Under the pieces are notes generated by a model, which saw only the letters and a program-made list of their open reading frames with translations, searched no databases and was not told where the DNA came from. A stretch of 64,000 nt of DNA from an uncultured Eubacteriales bacterium (GTDB taxonomy: Bacteria > Bacillota > Clostridia > Peptostreptococcales > Anaerovoracaceae): NCBI GenBank assembly GCA_902763505.1, contig CACWSO010000001.1, forward strand, positions 62,001 through 126,000, read 5' to 3'. This document shows, in pieces, positions 15,878 through 24,122 of the stretch (positions are counted from its first letter, which is position 1; each line of letters starts with the position of its first letter). Both the position numbers and the translations under genes were made by a program.

Positions 15878-16561
15878 ATGAAACAGCAGTACGAGAGAAC
15901 AATCAGGATTATCGGTGAGGAAGGAATCAATAAGCTTGGCAGAAGCCGTGTGCTGATATTTGGCGTGGGCGGCGTCGGCAGTTATGTCTGTGAAGGATTG
16001 GCAAGGGCAGGTGTCGGCAGCCTCACCATTGTGGACAAAGATGTTGTAGATATCACCAATATCAACAGACAGATTCCTGCGCTCCATTCGACAATCGGCA
16101 GATCAAAAACAGAAGTCATGGCGCAGCGCATCAGAGATATCGATCCGGAGTGTCAGGTAGAGGCCAAAGAACTGTTCTTCATGCCTGACGGGGAACCTGA
16201 TGATATTGATTTTGCATCATATGATTATGTCGTAGACGCTGTAGATACAGTAACTGCGAAGATATATATTATCGAGCGCGCACGGGAAGCCGGCGTTCCG
16301 GTGATTTCTTCCATGGGAACCGGGAATAAACTGGACGGCAGTGCCTTTCGAATCACAACAATTGAAAAGACGAAGGTCTGTCCTCTGGCAAAGGTCATGA
16401 GAAGAGAACTGAAGAAACGTGGCATCGAAGGTGTCAAAGTGCTCTATTCAGAAGAAGAACCGAAATCAACAGGAGGGAGCATCAGTTTTGTACCATCTGT
16501 GGCGGGGCTTCTGATTGCAGGCGAAGTGGTACGGGAAATACTAAAGACAGAAGGGAAGTAA
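15878..16561 (+). CDS. tcdA: tRNA threonylcarbamoyladenosine dehydratase (TcdA/ThiF-fold)
   Basis: A 227-residue E1-like (ThiF/MoeB fold) enzyme. The nucleotide-binding turn FGVGGVGSYVCEGLARAG (about residues 27-44), the acidic IVDKDVVDITNINRQIPA (about 49-66), and DYVVDAVDTVTAK match the TcdA/CsdL branch, which cyclises t6A37 of tRNA to ct6A with ATP. TcdA-type SMGTGNKLDGSAFRI and the Cys of KVCPLAKVMRREL support this over ThiF or MoeB. No sulfur-relay partner is adjacent. It lies ten bases after recX and two before the next gene. Confidence 0.9.
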   Translation: MKQQYERTIRIIGEEGINKLGRSRVLIFGVGGVGSYVCEGLARAGVGSLTIVDKDVVDITNINRQIPALHSTIGRSKTEVMAQRIRDIDPECQVEAKELFFMPDGEPDDIDFASYDYVVDAVDTVTAKIYIIERAREAGVPVISSMGTGNKLDGSAFRITTIEKTKVCPLAKVMRRELKKRGIEGVKVLYSEEEPKSTGGSISFVPSVAGLLIAGEVVREILKTEGK

Positions 16562-16563
16562 GA

Positions 16564-17070
16564 ATGGATTACCGCTCAGAATTGATGAATATGATCAACA
16601 GATTCAACATTGAATCTGTGGAAGAGTTCAAAGAAGCAGAGATGCGCATTGTCAGGGATTCCAGATTTTCCAGCATACGTAAGAAAAAAGACTACGATGG
16701 CCATGTGGCGATGCTGAGGAAAGTCAAGAGTAAAGCCAACAAGATTACGCCAAAGTCTATTCAGATACCTGAAAATGATGAAGAAACACAGAATCTCAGA
16801 AAAGCGTTTGAGAGATGTCTTGTCACGTTCAGTGGTGTTTGTGACAGCTATGTGCAGATGCAGCTGGCATTGAAAGGGAAGTCGGAAGGGGAATCTCTCA
16901 GTTACGGACAGTACAAGGAAATCAACAACAAAGTAAAACACATGAGAGTCAAGCTGAATGAACAGATGCAGGAGTTGGATGTTCTTTATGCAGATTTCAA
17001 CGAATACTCTCAGATGGATGACAGTGAAGACCTGGCCGGTGTCGCCTATAAGACATACGACCAGCTGTAA
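16564..17070 (+). CDS. Unknown helical protein, 168 residues
   Basis: I do not recognise the family. The protein is strongly charged, with long predicted helices and heptad-like spacing in its second half (NKVKHMRVKLNEQMQELDVLYADFNEY), so a coiled-coil cytosolic protein is likely. There is no signal peptide, membrane helix or metal motif. It starts two bases after tcdA and ends 34 bases before rmuC, within an unbroken operon; this location supports it being real and hints at nucleic-acid maintenance, but no function is claimed. Confidence 0.72.
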   Translation: MDYRSELMNMINRFNIESVEEFKEAEMRIVRDSRFSSIRKKKDYDGHVAMLRKVKSKANKITPKSIQIPENDEETQNLRKAFERCLVTFSGVCDSYVQMQLALKGKSEGESLSYGQYKEINNKVKHMRVKLNEQMQELDVLYADFNEYSQMDDSEDLAGVAYKTYDQL

Positions 17071-17104
17071 ATACAAAAGGGGATAGGGAAAGGAGGCATA
17101 GTAT

Positions 17105-18043
17105 ATGGATGCAGTATTGATAGCGGTCATCATATCGTCGATTATCATAATCGCAGTGCTCGTCATACTGATCGTGTTGCTCCGCAGTTCAATTGCAGGC
17201 ATGGGAGAGCGCGTCAGCGAAACACAGAGAGCTTCAGGAGCAGTGATCAATCAGCAGCTCAATGAGGCCATGGCTCAGATCAACCGCAACATTGGGGAGA
17301 TGAGAAACCTGTCATCCGGCGTCGATGATCTGAAACGTCTGATGACGAACGTCAAGACAAGAGGAATCGTCGGTGAAATACAGCTTGGCGGAATTCTGGA
17401 AGAGATTCTGGCACCCCAGCAGTATGAAGAGAACGTTGCGGTCAAAGGAGATAGCGCCAGAGTGGAATACGCTGTCAGATTTCCTTCTGAAGATGGCGGG
17501 AATGTCTATCTGCCTATCGACTCCAAATTTCCGGGTGATGCATACATGGAGCTTCTGGACGCCTATGATACGGGCGACAGAAGTATGATTTTGAACGCTA
17601 CGGATCATCTTCGGAGAGCAGTGATCAAGTCGGCGAAGGATATCAGAAGCAAATACATCTATCCGCCGTATACGACTGAGTTTGCTATCATGTTCCTCCC
17701 GTTTGAAGGACTCTATGCGGAAGTGCTGCGGCTTGATTTGGTGGAACTGCTGCAGAGAGAATACAGAGTTAGTGTGGCAGGACCGACGACAATGGCTGCT
17801 ATTCTGAATAGTTTCCAGCTTGGATTCCGTTCACTTGCTCTTCAGCAGAGCTCCGGTGAAGTATGGGATACACTGGAGAAAGTCAGAACGGAATTCGAGA
17901 AGTTCGATACTGTTCTGGAAGACACACAACATAGGCTGGACCAGGCGCAGAAAGATCTGGAAGCGCTGGTCGGAGTCAGAACGAGAAGCATTAGGAGAGC
18001 CCTTGATAAGGTCTCTGATTATACAGACGAACAACAGAAATGA
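17105..18043 (+). CDS. rmuC: DNA recombination protein RmuC
   Basis: A 312-residue RmuC-family protein. It has an N-terminal membrane anchor (about residues 2-28), a coiled-coil region, and the conserved endonuclease-like RmuC core beginning near LMTNVKTRGIVGEIQLGGILEEIL, with LPIDSKFPGDAYMEL (near 138-152) and FAIMFLPFEGLYAEVLR. In E. coli RmuC limits inversions at short inverted repeats; its exact activity is not settled. At 312 residues it is shorter than the E. coli protein, mainly in the coiled coil. Its end overlaps the phosphoesterase start by four bases (ATGA). Confidence 0.92.
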   Translation: MDAVLIAVIISSIIIIAVLVILIVLLRSSIAGMGERVSETQRASGAVINQQLNEAMAQINRNIGEMRNLSSGVDDLKRLMTNVKTRGIVGEIQLGGILEEILAPQQYEENVAVKGDSARVEYAVRFPSEDGGNVYLPIDSKFPGDAYMELLDAYDTGDRSMILNATDHLRRAVIKSAKDIRSKYIYPPYTTEFAIMFLPFEGLYAEVLRLDLVELLQREYRVSVAGPTTMAAILNSFQLGFRSLALQQSSGEVWDTLEKVRTEFEKFDTVLEDTQHRLDQAQKDLEALVGVRTRSIRRALDKVSDYTDEQQK

Positions 18044-18768
18044 GCATATTTGCAATTGCAGACCTGCACCTTTCCTTTGCTCCGGGAAGTGATAAACCGA
18101 TGGATGTATTCGGTTACCGATGGGAGAATCATGCGGAAAAGATCAAAGATGACTGGTGCAGCAGAGTGACAGAAGAAGATACCGTAGTAGTGGCAGGAGA
18201 TATCTCCTGGGGTTTGAAACTGGAAGACGCTGCTTATGATCTGGACTGGGTGGATGCACTGCCCGGTCATAAAGTCATGCTCAAAGGGAATCATGATCTC
18301 TGGTGGTCCGGGATCAACCGATTGAATAACATGTATGATTCCATCACATTTCTTCAGAACGATGGATTTTTTGTCGATGAAGACAAAGGCGGCGGCCTGT
18401 GGATCTGCGGCAGCCGCGGCTGGGTCACTCCGGACGATGATGATTTCACGGAAGATGATGACAAGGTGTACAAGAGAGAAATACTCAGACTCCGTGCTTC
18501 TCTTGAATACGCCGATGCAAAAGCAGCAGATCGCGGGGAAGAGAAACCGGATATCGTAGGATTTCTGCACTATCCGCCTGTATCAAAGCCGGGAAGCTTC
18601 ACGGGATTTATGCAGGCCTTTGAGGATTATGGCGTCAGAGAAGTCTACTACGGTCATATCCATGGTGAGACAGGTTTTAAGACCGCCGTGCAGGGAGATT
18701 ACTACGGAATCCAGTACAAACTCATATCAGCAGATTATCTGAACTGCAGACTGCTGAAAATCAGATAA
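18040..18768 (+). CDS. Calcineurin-type metallophosphoesterase
   Basis: A 242-residue protein with the full two-metal phosphoesterase signature: ADLHLS (residue 6 on), VVAGDISWG (near 50), LKGNHDLWW (near 81), and YGHIHGETG (near 205). It should hydrolyse a phosphomono- or diester, but the substrate is unknown. It is a free-standing cytosolic form with no signal peptide. It is translationally coupled to rmuC by an ATGA overlap and lies 15 bases before deoB. Confidence 0.9.
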   Translation: MSIFAIADLHLSFAPGSDKPMDVFGYRWENHAEKIKDDWCSRVTEEDTVVVAGDISWGLKLEDAAYDLDWVDALPGHKVMLKGNHDLWWSGINRLNNMYDSITFLQNDGFFVDEDKGGGLWICGSRGWVTPDDDDFTEDDDKVYKREILRLRASLEYADAKAADRGEEKPDIVGFLHYPPVSKPGSFTGFMQAFEDYGVREVYYGHIHGETGFKTAVQGDYYGIQYKLISADYLNCRLLKIR

Positions 18769-18783
18769 GAGAAGGTGACGCAG

Positions 18784-19980
18784 ATGAGAGCAACGATCAT
18801 AGTTTTAGATTCACTTGGTGTCGGCGCGCTTCCGGATGCAGCAGCATACGGTGACAGCGGTGTCGATACTATTGGACATATTCTTGATAATTATTCGCTT
18901 GATATTCCTAACCTGAAGAGTCTGGGTTTGGGCAATATCGAGCGACCGGAAAGTCCTGCTGGACTGGTTGCCGGCGGGAGGCTGGCAGTCACTGCGCCGG
19001 AAGGCGTGTACGGACGTTTGGCAGAGCGGTCAGCCGGGAAAGATACCATCACAGGTCATTGGGAAATCGCCGGAATTGAAACGAAAGTTCCATTCAAGAC
19101 CTATCACAATGGCTTTCCGCAGGAACTGATGGATGAATTTGAGAGGCGCATCGGACGCGGATATCTCGGAAACTGTGTTGCTTCCGGTACTGAGATCATA
19201 GAAGAACTTGGTGATGAACATGAAGCAACAGGCAAAGTCATCGTGTACACCTCAGCCGACAGCGTTTTTCAGATTGCGGCGAACACCGATGTGGTGCCTC
19301 TTGAAGAGCTGTATCGCATCTGTGAGATTGCCCGTGAACTGCTTGTAGGGGAATATTCCTGCGGCAGAGTCATCGCCCGTCCTTATATCAAGGGAGAGGA
19401 CGGCAAACGGATTCGTACGGCAGACCGGCATGATTATGCCGTTTCTCCTCCGACAGATACTATGCTTGATGTGATTGCAAATGCCGGACTGACCGTTTAT
19501 GCAATTGGGAAAATAAAAGATATCTTCAACGGTAAAGGCGTGACGGAAGCTGTTCATACAGAAAGCAATGATGACGGTGTGACAAAGACGATAGAAGCAC
19601 TCAAAAAGGAGTTTGACGGATTGATCTTTACCAACCTTGTTGATTTCGATTCAAAATACGGACACAGAAGAGATCCCGAAGGGTACGGCAAGGCCATTGA
19701 AGAGTTTGACAGACGTCTTCCGGAGATTAGGGCTGCCATGCGTGAGGATGACATCCTGATCCTCTGTGCTGATCATGGAAACGATCCGATTCACACAGGG
19801 TTTGACCATACAAGGGAGTACATTTTCTGTCTCATGTGCGGCACACCGCTGAAGAAGGGAGTGGACTTTGGCACGGGAAGCACGTATGGAAACATCGGCG
19901 CGACGGTCATAGACTATTTGACAGGACAGAAGGATGCCGTTCCGGTAGGAGAAAGTATACTGAGCCGGATTACAGCTTAG
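18784..19980 (+). CDS. deoB: Phosphopentomutase
   Basis: DeoB interconverts ribose 1-phosphate and 5-phosphate (and the deoxy forms) in nucleoside salvage. The 398-residue alkaline-phosphatase-fold protein shows LDSLGVGALPDA (metal Asp near residue 8), SAGKDTITGHWEIAG (catalytic Thr region near 85), CADHGNDP, and GFDHTREYI. AAGGTGA precedes the ATG at 18784 at good spacing; the in-frame GTG at 18775 is inside that ribosome binding site. It is the last gene of the chain that begins at 14029 and is followed by a terminator. Products could feed the split transketolase encoded nearby. Confidence 0.96.
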   Translation: MRATIIVLDSLGVGALPDAAAYGDSGVDTIGHILDNYSLDIPNLKSLGLGNIERPESPAGLVAGGRLAVTAPEGVYGRLAERSAGKDTITGHWEIAGIETKVPFKTYHNGFPQELMDEFERRIGRGYLGNCVASGTEIIEELGDEHEATGKVIVYTSADSVFQIAANTDVVPLEELYRICEIARELLVGEYSCGRVIARPYIKGEDGKRIRTADRHDYAVSPPTDTMLDVIANAGLTVYAIGKIKDIFNGKGVTEAVHTESNDDGVTKTIEALKKEFDGLIFTNLVDFDSKYGHRRDPEGYGKAIEEFDRRLPEIRAAMREDDILILCADHGNDPIHTGFDHTREYIFCLMCGTPLKKGVDFGTGSTYGNIGATVIDYLTGQKDAVPVGESILSRITA

Positions 19981-20016
19981 ATCTGCACTGTTTACATAAA
20001 CAAATTTTAATAAACT

Positions 20017-20053
20017 AATAGCCTTCAGAGCGTTGATGATGAGGGCTATTTTT
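20017..20053 (+). terminator. Terminator after deoB
   Basis: AATAGCC (20017-20023) pairs with GGCTATT (20044-20050), followed by more T residues. The 20-base loop is long, so this is moderately strong. Confidence 0.6.
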
Positions 20054-20120
20054 AATACAATTATTTTGTATTAAAGTGGGATTAGAATGGATAAGTTTAT
20101 GACTAGCATTGGAGGGTATT

Positions 20121-22046
20121 ATGAGAACAAAATTCATATGCTTTGCCTTATCGGCTATGCTCATACTGACTTTTATTCCGCAGATTTCTTTGGCAATTGA
20201 GGAAGAAATCGGCGTTTCTGACGATATCACAATAGAGAGCACAGAAAGTCCAGAAACAGATGCTGCTGAAGAAGCAACAACAGTACCGGAAGAGGTTTCG
20301 GAAGGTTTGGAAGAATCCACTCCGGAATCCGAAGGGTCCGAAGCAGTCTCTGTCAGCGGTGTCATTACTGGTTTTGCACCTCTTGAAACCAGCGATTACT
20401 ACTATGAAGGAAAACCGGAGGAAGAAGAACTGACGGTAAGCCTTCCTGAGACACTCACTGTTTATCTTGACGGAAGCGATGTGCCAACAGTGATTCCTGT
20501 ATCCTGGACGGCTGTCGAGGATTTCGATGATACAGATTTTTATTTCTATTCCATGAAACCCGTCTGGGGTGAAGGTATCAGCCTTTCTGCTTCATTGAGC
20601 GACAATGCAGATGTCCCATGGATTACAGTTTACAAACAGGAACCGGAAAACAACGATATTGAACCTCTTATGACAGAAGAGGAAATAGAACCGATTTACA
20701 CGGAAGAAGAAGGAAGCATTGATCCGGATGAAGCTGATGCGTCACTATCTGCTATGGCGTTAGATACGACTGGTGAAATCATCGACAATGTTACTGAGGA
20801 TTCCTATGCGGGAACAGCTGCTAATACGGCTGCGATTTATAACTACCTTACAGGAACAATGGGACTGAACAAGGCGGCAGCATGCGGCGTGATGATCAAC
20901 ATCAATGCAGAAAGCGGCATGAGCCCGAACAACCTTCAGAACACATATAACACAAAATTTGGTTTGTCCGATGCTGCTTATACGAGCGCAGTGGACAGCG
21001 GCAAGGGCGCCTACAAAACCAGCAGCGGCAAATCCCAGAACTTCAAGACTGACAGCGGCGGATATGGTCTCTGTCAGTGGACATCATCAGGCAGGAAGAC
21101 GAATCTGCTCAACCGAGCTCTTTCTGAAAATAAGTCTATTGGCAATATCAATATGCAGCTGGGATTCCTCAATACAGAGCTGCAAGGTTATACGCAGGTT
21201 CTGACTACACTCAGGAAAGTGCCTAACAACGCAGCAGGAGCATATATTGCAGCTGCTGAATTCTGTCTTGCTTTCGAGATTCCTGCAAACACCGTCAGTA
21301 CTGCGGCATCCAGAGGCAAAAACTGTTTGTCAAACTACTGGAAGACATACAGCGGCACATCGGCAAGTGCCACCGGAACATCATTCCTTTCTCTCTGTGG
21401 CTATTCGTATCCAACGGCTGTCAGAACGGGTAAAGGCATGGATGTTACTGGTTATGTTGTTTCGAATTATGCAGTCAAGTCTCTGACGGGACAGATCATC
21501 AACAGCAGCGGTAAGGCGGTATACTCAAAGACACTCAGTCCTGGAACAACTGCCTATAAGCTCAGCAAACTGGATGGTTACATGAAGTTTTCAGCCCTTA
21601 GTGCAGGCACATATACCTATGTAATCACTGCGACAGATTCTCTTGGTAAAACAGTAACTGCTTCTCATGGATTTAGAGTTTCCGCTTCAGGTTCTACAAC
21701 GAAGACGCTGGGATTCGCAACAACAGGAAGCAATGCTTCAACCAGTGCTGCACCGGCGCCGGCACAGACTACGTCCACTTCTCAGACAGCTTATGTGAAA
21801 AAAGCGTATACCGGAACCTTCCCGAAACTACCGAAGCGCGGTTACTTTAAGAAGGGTGATAAAGGTACTCAGGTTAAAAACCTTCAGAGATACCTCAAGT
21901 GGTATGGATATAAAATTGCAATTGATGGAAAGTGCGGAAAGAATACCATTAAGACCATCAAAAAATTCCAGAAATCAATTGGCTTGAAAGCAGACGGAAG
22001 ATTCGGCAAGCAAACGCTTGCAAAAGCCAAAACGATCAAAAAGTAA
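20121..22046 (+). CDS. Secreted phage-lysozyme-like peptidoglycan hydrolase with PG-binding domain
   Basis: A 641-residue exported protein. A signal peptide (to about residue 26, ending ISLA) is followed by a long, very acidic Thr/Ser/Glu region (to about 215) and a lysozyme domain of the phage-tail type (about 220-430; IYNYLTGTMGLNKAAACGVM, then NINAESGMSPNN with the likely catalytic Glu, and GGYGLCQWTSSGRKTNLL). A beta-rich segment (about 440-535) and a C-terminal PG_binding_1 domain (about 570-641, KKGDKGTQVKNLQRYLKWYGY) complete it. It probably remodels or digests peptidoglycan at the cell surface. GGAGGG precedes the ATG at 20121. No promoter is obvious upstream, and no phage genes are nearby. 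Confidence 0.87.
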   Translation: MRTKFICFALSAMLILTFIPQISLAIEEEIGVSDDITIESTESPETDAAEEATTVPEEVSEGLEESTPESEGSEAVSVSGVITGFAPLETSDYYYEGKPEEEELTVSLPETLTVYLDGSDVPTVIPVSWTAVEDFDDTDFYFYSMKPVWGEGISLSASLSDNADVPWITVYKQEPENNDIEPLMTEEEIEPIYTEEEGSIDPDEADASLSAMALDTTGEIIDNVTEDSYAGTAANTAAIYNYLTGTMGLNKAAACGVMININAESGMSPNNLQNTYNTKFGLSDAAYTSAVDSGKGAYKTSSGKSQNFKTDSGGYGLCQWTSSGRKTNLLNRALSENKSIGNINMQLGFLNTELQGYTQVLTTLRKVPNNAAGAYIAAAEFCLAFEIPANTVSTAASRGKNCLSNYWKTYSGTSASATGTSFLSLCGYSYPTAVRTGKGMDVTGYVVSNYAVKSLTGQIINSSGKAVYSKTLSPGTTAYKLSKLDGYMKFSALSAGTYTYVITATDSLGKTVTASHGFRVSASGSTTKTLGFATTGSNASTSAAPAPAQTTSTSQTAYVKKAYTGTFPKLPKRGYFKKGDKGTQVKNLQRYLKWYGYKIAIDGKCGKNTIKTIKKFQKSIGLKADGRFGKQTLAKAKTIKK

Positions 22047-22084
22047 CGAAATCGACCATCAGGCGAATGTGATAGAAATATTAT

Positions 22085-22113
22085 TTGAAGTTCAGCGGGA
22101 TTTAAGGTATACT
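22085..22113 (+). promoter_or_regulatory. Promoter of tRNA-Ser, overlapped by an inverted repeat
   Basis: TTGAAG (22085-22090) and TATACT (22108-22113) have 17-base spacing, 30 bases upstream of the tRNA. An imperfect inverted repeat (22093-22106 with 22112-22124) is centred on the -10. It could equally be the terminator hairpin of the preceding gene, although no T run follows. Confidence 0.6.
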
Positions 22114-22142
22114 TAATCCCGCTGTAGTATTCGTACTAAATT

Positions 22143-22231
22143 GGAAGCGTATCGAAGTGGTCATAACGAGCCGCACTCGAAATGCGGTTGTCCTCCGGGG
22201 CACGTGGGTTCGAATCCCACCGCTTCCGCCA
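22143..22231 (+). tRNA. tRNA-Ser (anticodon CGA)
   Basis: An 89-base class II tRNA with acceptor pair GGAAGCG/CGCTTCC, anticodon stem CCGCA/TGCGG, loop CTCGAAA (anticodon CGA, codon UCG), a long variable arm, T arm GTGGG-TTCGAAT-CCCAC and encoded CCA. Confidence 0.96.
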
Positions 22232-22241
22232 AATGAAATAT

Positions 22242-22263
22242 CCCCGCCAACGGCGGGGTTTTT
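22242..22263 (+). terminator. Terminator of tRNA-Ser
   Basis: CCCCGCC (22242-22248) and GGCGGGG (22252-22258) form a perfect stem with a three-base loop, followed by five T residues. Confidence 0.9.
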
Positions 22264-22344
22264 CATTTTATATTTTATACTTTAGCATGTCACAATCATT
22301 GCGAAGAGGATGAAGATATCAAAGACTATTTTCAGGAGCTCTCC

Positions 22345-22700
22345 ATGGATTGCCCTGTGATTCATGAACTAAAGAACGAAGAATGGTTGGAAGCTGTCGT
22401 CGAAGGAATTCCTGCAATTGCATTATCCCTTGAAACCGATTCTAATGTTATAATGAATGTAGTGCCTGAAGTCAGTCTTCTGGGGACAGAAGAAGAGGAG
22501 AAACGAATTGCACAGGAAACGGTGAGTAGGGCAAGAGCATTCTGCGCAGATACCGCACTTCAGATTTTTGGCAGATATGGATACTGCGAGGAATATCCGG
22601 CAGAAAAGCTCTATCGGGACGCCAGGGATATTTCAGTTATTCGAAGGAAAAGGAGAGATTGCGTGAGTTGATTGGACGCGCACTGGTACGTGAAGTATGA
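22345..22700 (+). pseudogene. Acyl-CoA dehydrogenase relic, C-terminal end only, frameshifted
   Basis: Three consecutive reading frames together spell the C-terminus of an acyl-CoA dehydrogenase. The first (to about 22630) reads ALQIFGRYGYCEEYPAEKLY then RDAR, the second (from 22628) IFQLFEGKGEIA, and the third (from 22662) [12 protein letters not shown] and stop at 22700. The family consensus is a continuous GGYGY-x-YPVER-x-RDAKI-x-EGTSEIQ-type run, so at least two frameshifts have occurred. The flavin and catalytic regions are absent. The part before about 22490 is open in frame but not recognisable. The ancestral stop overlaps the fumarase alpha ATG (22697), so the gene was once the upstream member of that operon. 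The remnant starts just after tRNA-Ser. Confidence 0.75.
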
Positions 22701-23539
22701 GAGACGTAAATGTAGATGAAATCAGGGATGCTGTTGCTGAATTGTGTTATGAGACAAATGTATTTCTTGGAGCAGATGTAACAGAAGCAATCCATAAAGC
22801 TAAGGAAAATGAAACCAGCACGGTTGGGATCAGTATTCTTGAACAGATCGAACACAATATAGAAATCGCTGAAGAGACGGGTATTCCCCTTTGTCAGGAT
22901 ACGGGATTGACCTGTGTATTCCTCGAAATCGGACAGGAAATATCCCTGAAGGGCGGTTTCATTGGTGATGCCGTAAATGAAGGTGTTCGAAGTGCTTATG
23001 TGGATCGGTATTTAAGAAAATCAGTCGTAGAGAATCCGCTGAGACGAATCAATACCAATGATAATACGCCTGCGCATATCGTGTACGATATTGTGCCGGG
23101 AGACAGGATTAAAATTACGGTAGCCCCGAAAGGGTATGGATCCGAGAATATGAGCAGAATCGCTATGCTGACACCGGCCGACGGAGAAATCGGCGTACGC
23201 AGATTTGTACTTGACGTCGTTAGAAATGCAGGCGGTAAACCATGTCCGCCAATCGTTGTCGGCGTTGGAATCGGCGGAACGTTCGATCAGGTCGCGCAGC
23301 TTGCGAAAAGGGCACTGCTGAAGGATCTGGATGAGATACATCCTGACCCATATTACGCAGCAATGGAACAGGAATTGCTGGAGGAAATCAACGAAATGGA
23401 CATCGGCCCGCAGGGCATGGGAGGCGTTACAACAGCTCTTGGCGTGAAAATCATGACAGCGCCGACGCACATCGCAGGTCTTCCGGTAGCTGTGAATATC
23501 AACTGTCACGTCTGCAGACATAAGACAGTTGTAATCTGA
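22697..23539 (+). CDS. fumA: Class I fumarate hydratase, alpha subunit
   Basis: A 280-residue iron-sulfur lyase subunit (TtdA/FumA N-terminal type) that reversibly hydrates fumarate to malate with its beta partner. Candidate [4Fe-4S] ligands are Cys66 (LCQDTG), Cys183 (GGKPCPP) and Cys270/Cys273 (NCHVCRHK); [20 protein letters not shown] is also a family signature. The cluster is oxygen-labile, in keeping with an anaerobe. L-tartrate dehydratase is a close relative, but the malic enzyme gene next door favours fumarase. The ATG at 22697 has only a weak upstream ribosome binding site and overlaps the stop of the degraded acyl-CoA dehydrogenase. Confidence 0.92.
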   Translation: MRDVNVDEIRDAVAELCYETNVFLGADVTEAIHKAKENETSTVGISILEQIEHNIEIAEETGIPLCQDTGLTCVFLEIGQEISLKGGFIGDAVNEGVRSAYVDRYLRKSVVENPLRRINTNDNTPAHIVYDIVPGDRIKITVAPKGYGSENMSRIAMLTPADGEIGVRRFVLDVVRNAGGKPCPPIVVGVGIGGTFDQVAQLAKRALLKDLDEIHPDPYYAAMEQELLEEINEMDIGPQGMGGVTTALGVKIMTAPTHIAGLPVAVNINCHVCRHKTVVI

Positions 23540-23560
23540 CAGACAGGATAAGGAGTAACC

Positions 23561-24088
23561 ATGAACAGGAAGATATCAGGACCGTTTACAAAAGAGAAAC
23601 TGGCTGACTTGAAAGCAGGAGACGCTGTATTGCTCAGCGGAATCGTTTATACTGCCCGAGATGCAGCCCATAGGAGAATGACGGAAGAGGCCAATGCCGG
23701 GCAGCCATTCCCCTTTGATCTCACTGATGCAGCTATCTATTACGTTGGGCCATCGCCTGCAGCACCAGGACAGGTCATAGGATCTGCCGGACCGACTTCT
23801 AGCTACCGTATGGACCCTTACACACCGCAGATTCTTGATGGAGGAGTATCAGTACTGATTGGAAAAGGTCCGCGCGGTCCGGAAGTAATCGATGCAATCA
23901 AACGAAACGGCGCGGTGTATTTCGCCGCAGTAGGCGGTGCCGGGGCTTTGATCTCTCAGTGCATCAAATCCAGCGAGGTGATTGCATATGAAGAATACGG
24001 TACAGAAGCTGTTCGCAAACTGGAAATCGAAGACATGCCTGTGATCGTTGCGATAGATTCTGCTGGAAACAGCGTTTATGAACGATAA
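23561..24088 (+). CDS. fumB: Class I fumarate hydratase, beta subunit
   Basis: The 175-residue swivelling-domain partner of the preceding gene (TtdB/FumA C-terminal type). Diagnostic stretches are LKAGDAVLLSGIVYTARDAAH (about residues 17-37), YVGPSPAAPGQVIGSAGPTSS (about 65-85), MLIGKG-like VLIGKGPRGPEV and YFAAVGGAGALISQCIK. It begins 21 bases after the alpha gene behind AAGGAG. Two-subunit class I fumarases are typical of Clostridia and archaea. Confidence 0.93.
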   Translation: MNRKISGPFTKEKLADLKAGDAVLLSGIVYTARDAAHRRMTEEANAGQPFPFDLTDAAIYYVGPSPAAPGQVIGSAGPTSSYRMDPYTPQILDGGVSVLIGKGPRGPEVIDAIKRNGAVYFAAVGGAGALISQCIKSSEVIAYEEYGTEAVRKLEIEDMPVIVAIDSAGNSVYER

Positions 24089-24122
24089 GAACAATCAGCA
24101 TAGCCAATAAGGAGGAAATACG

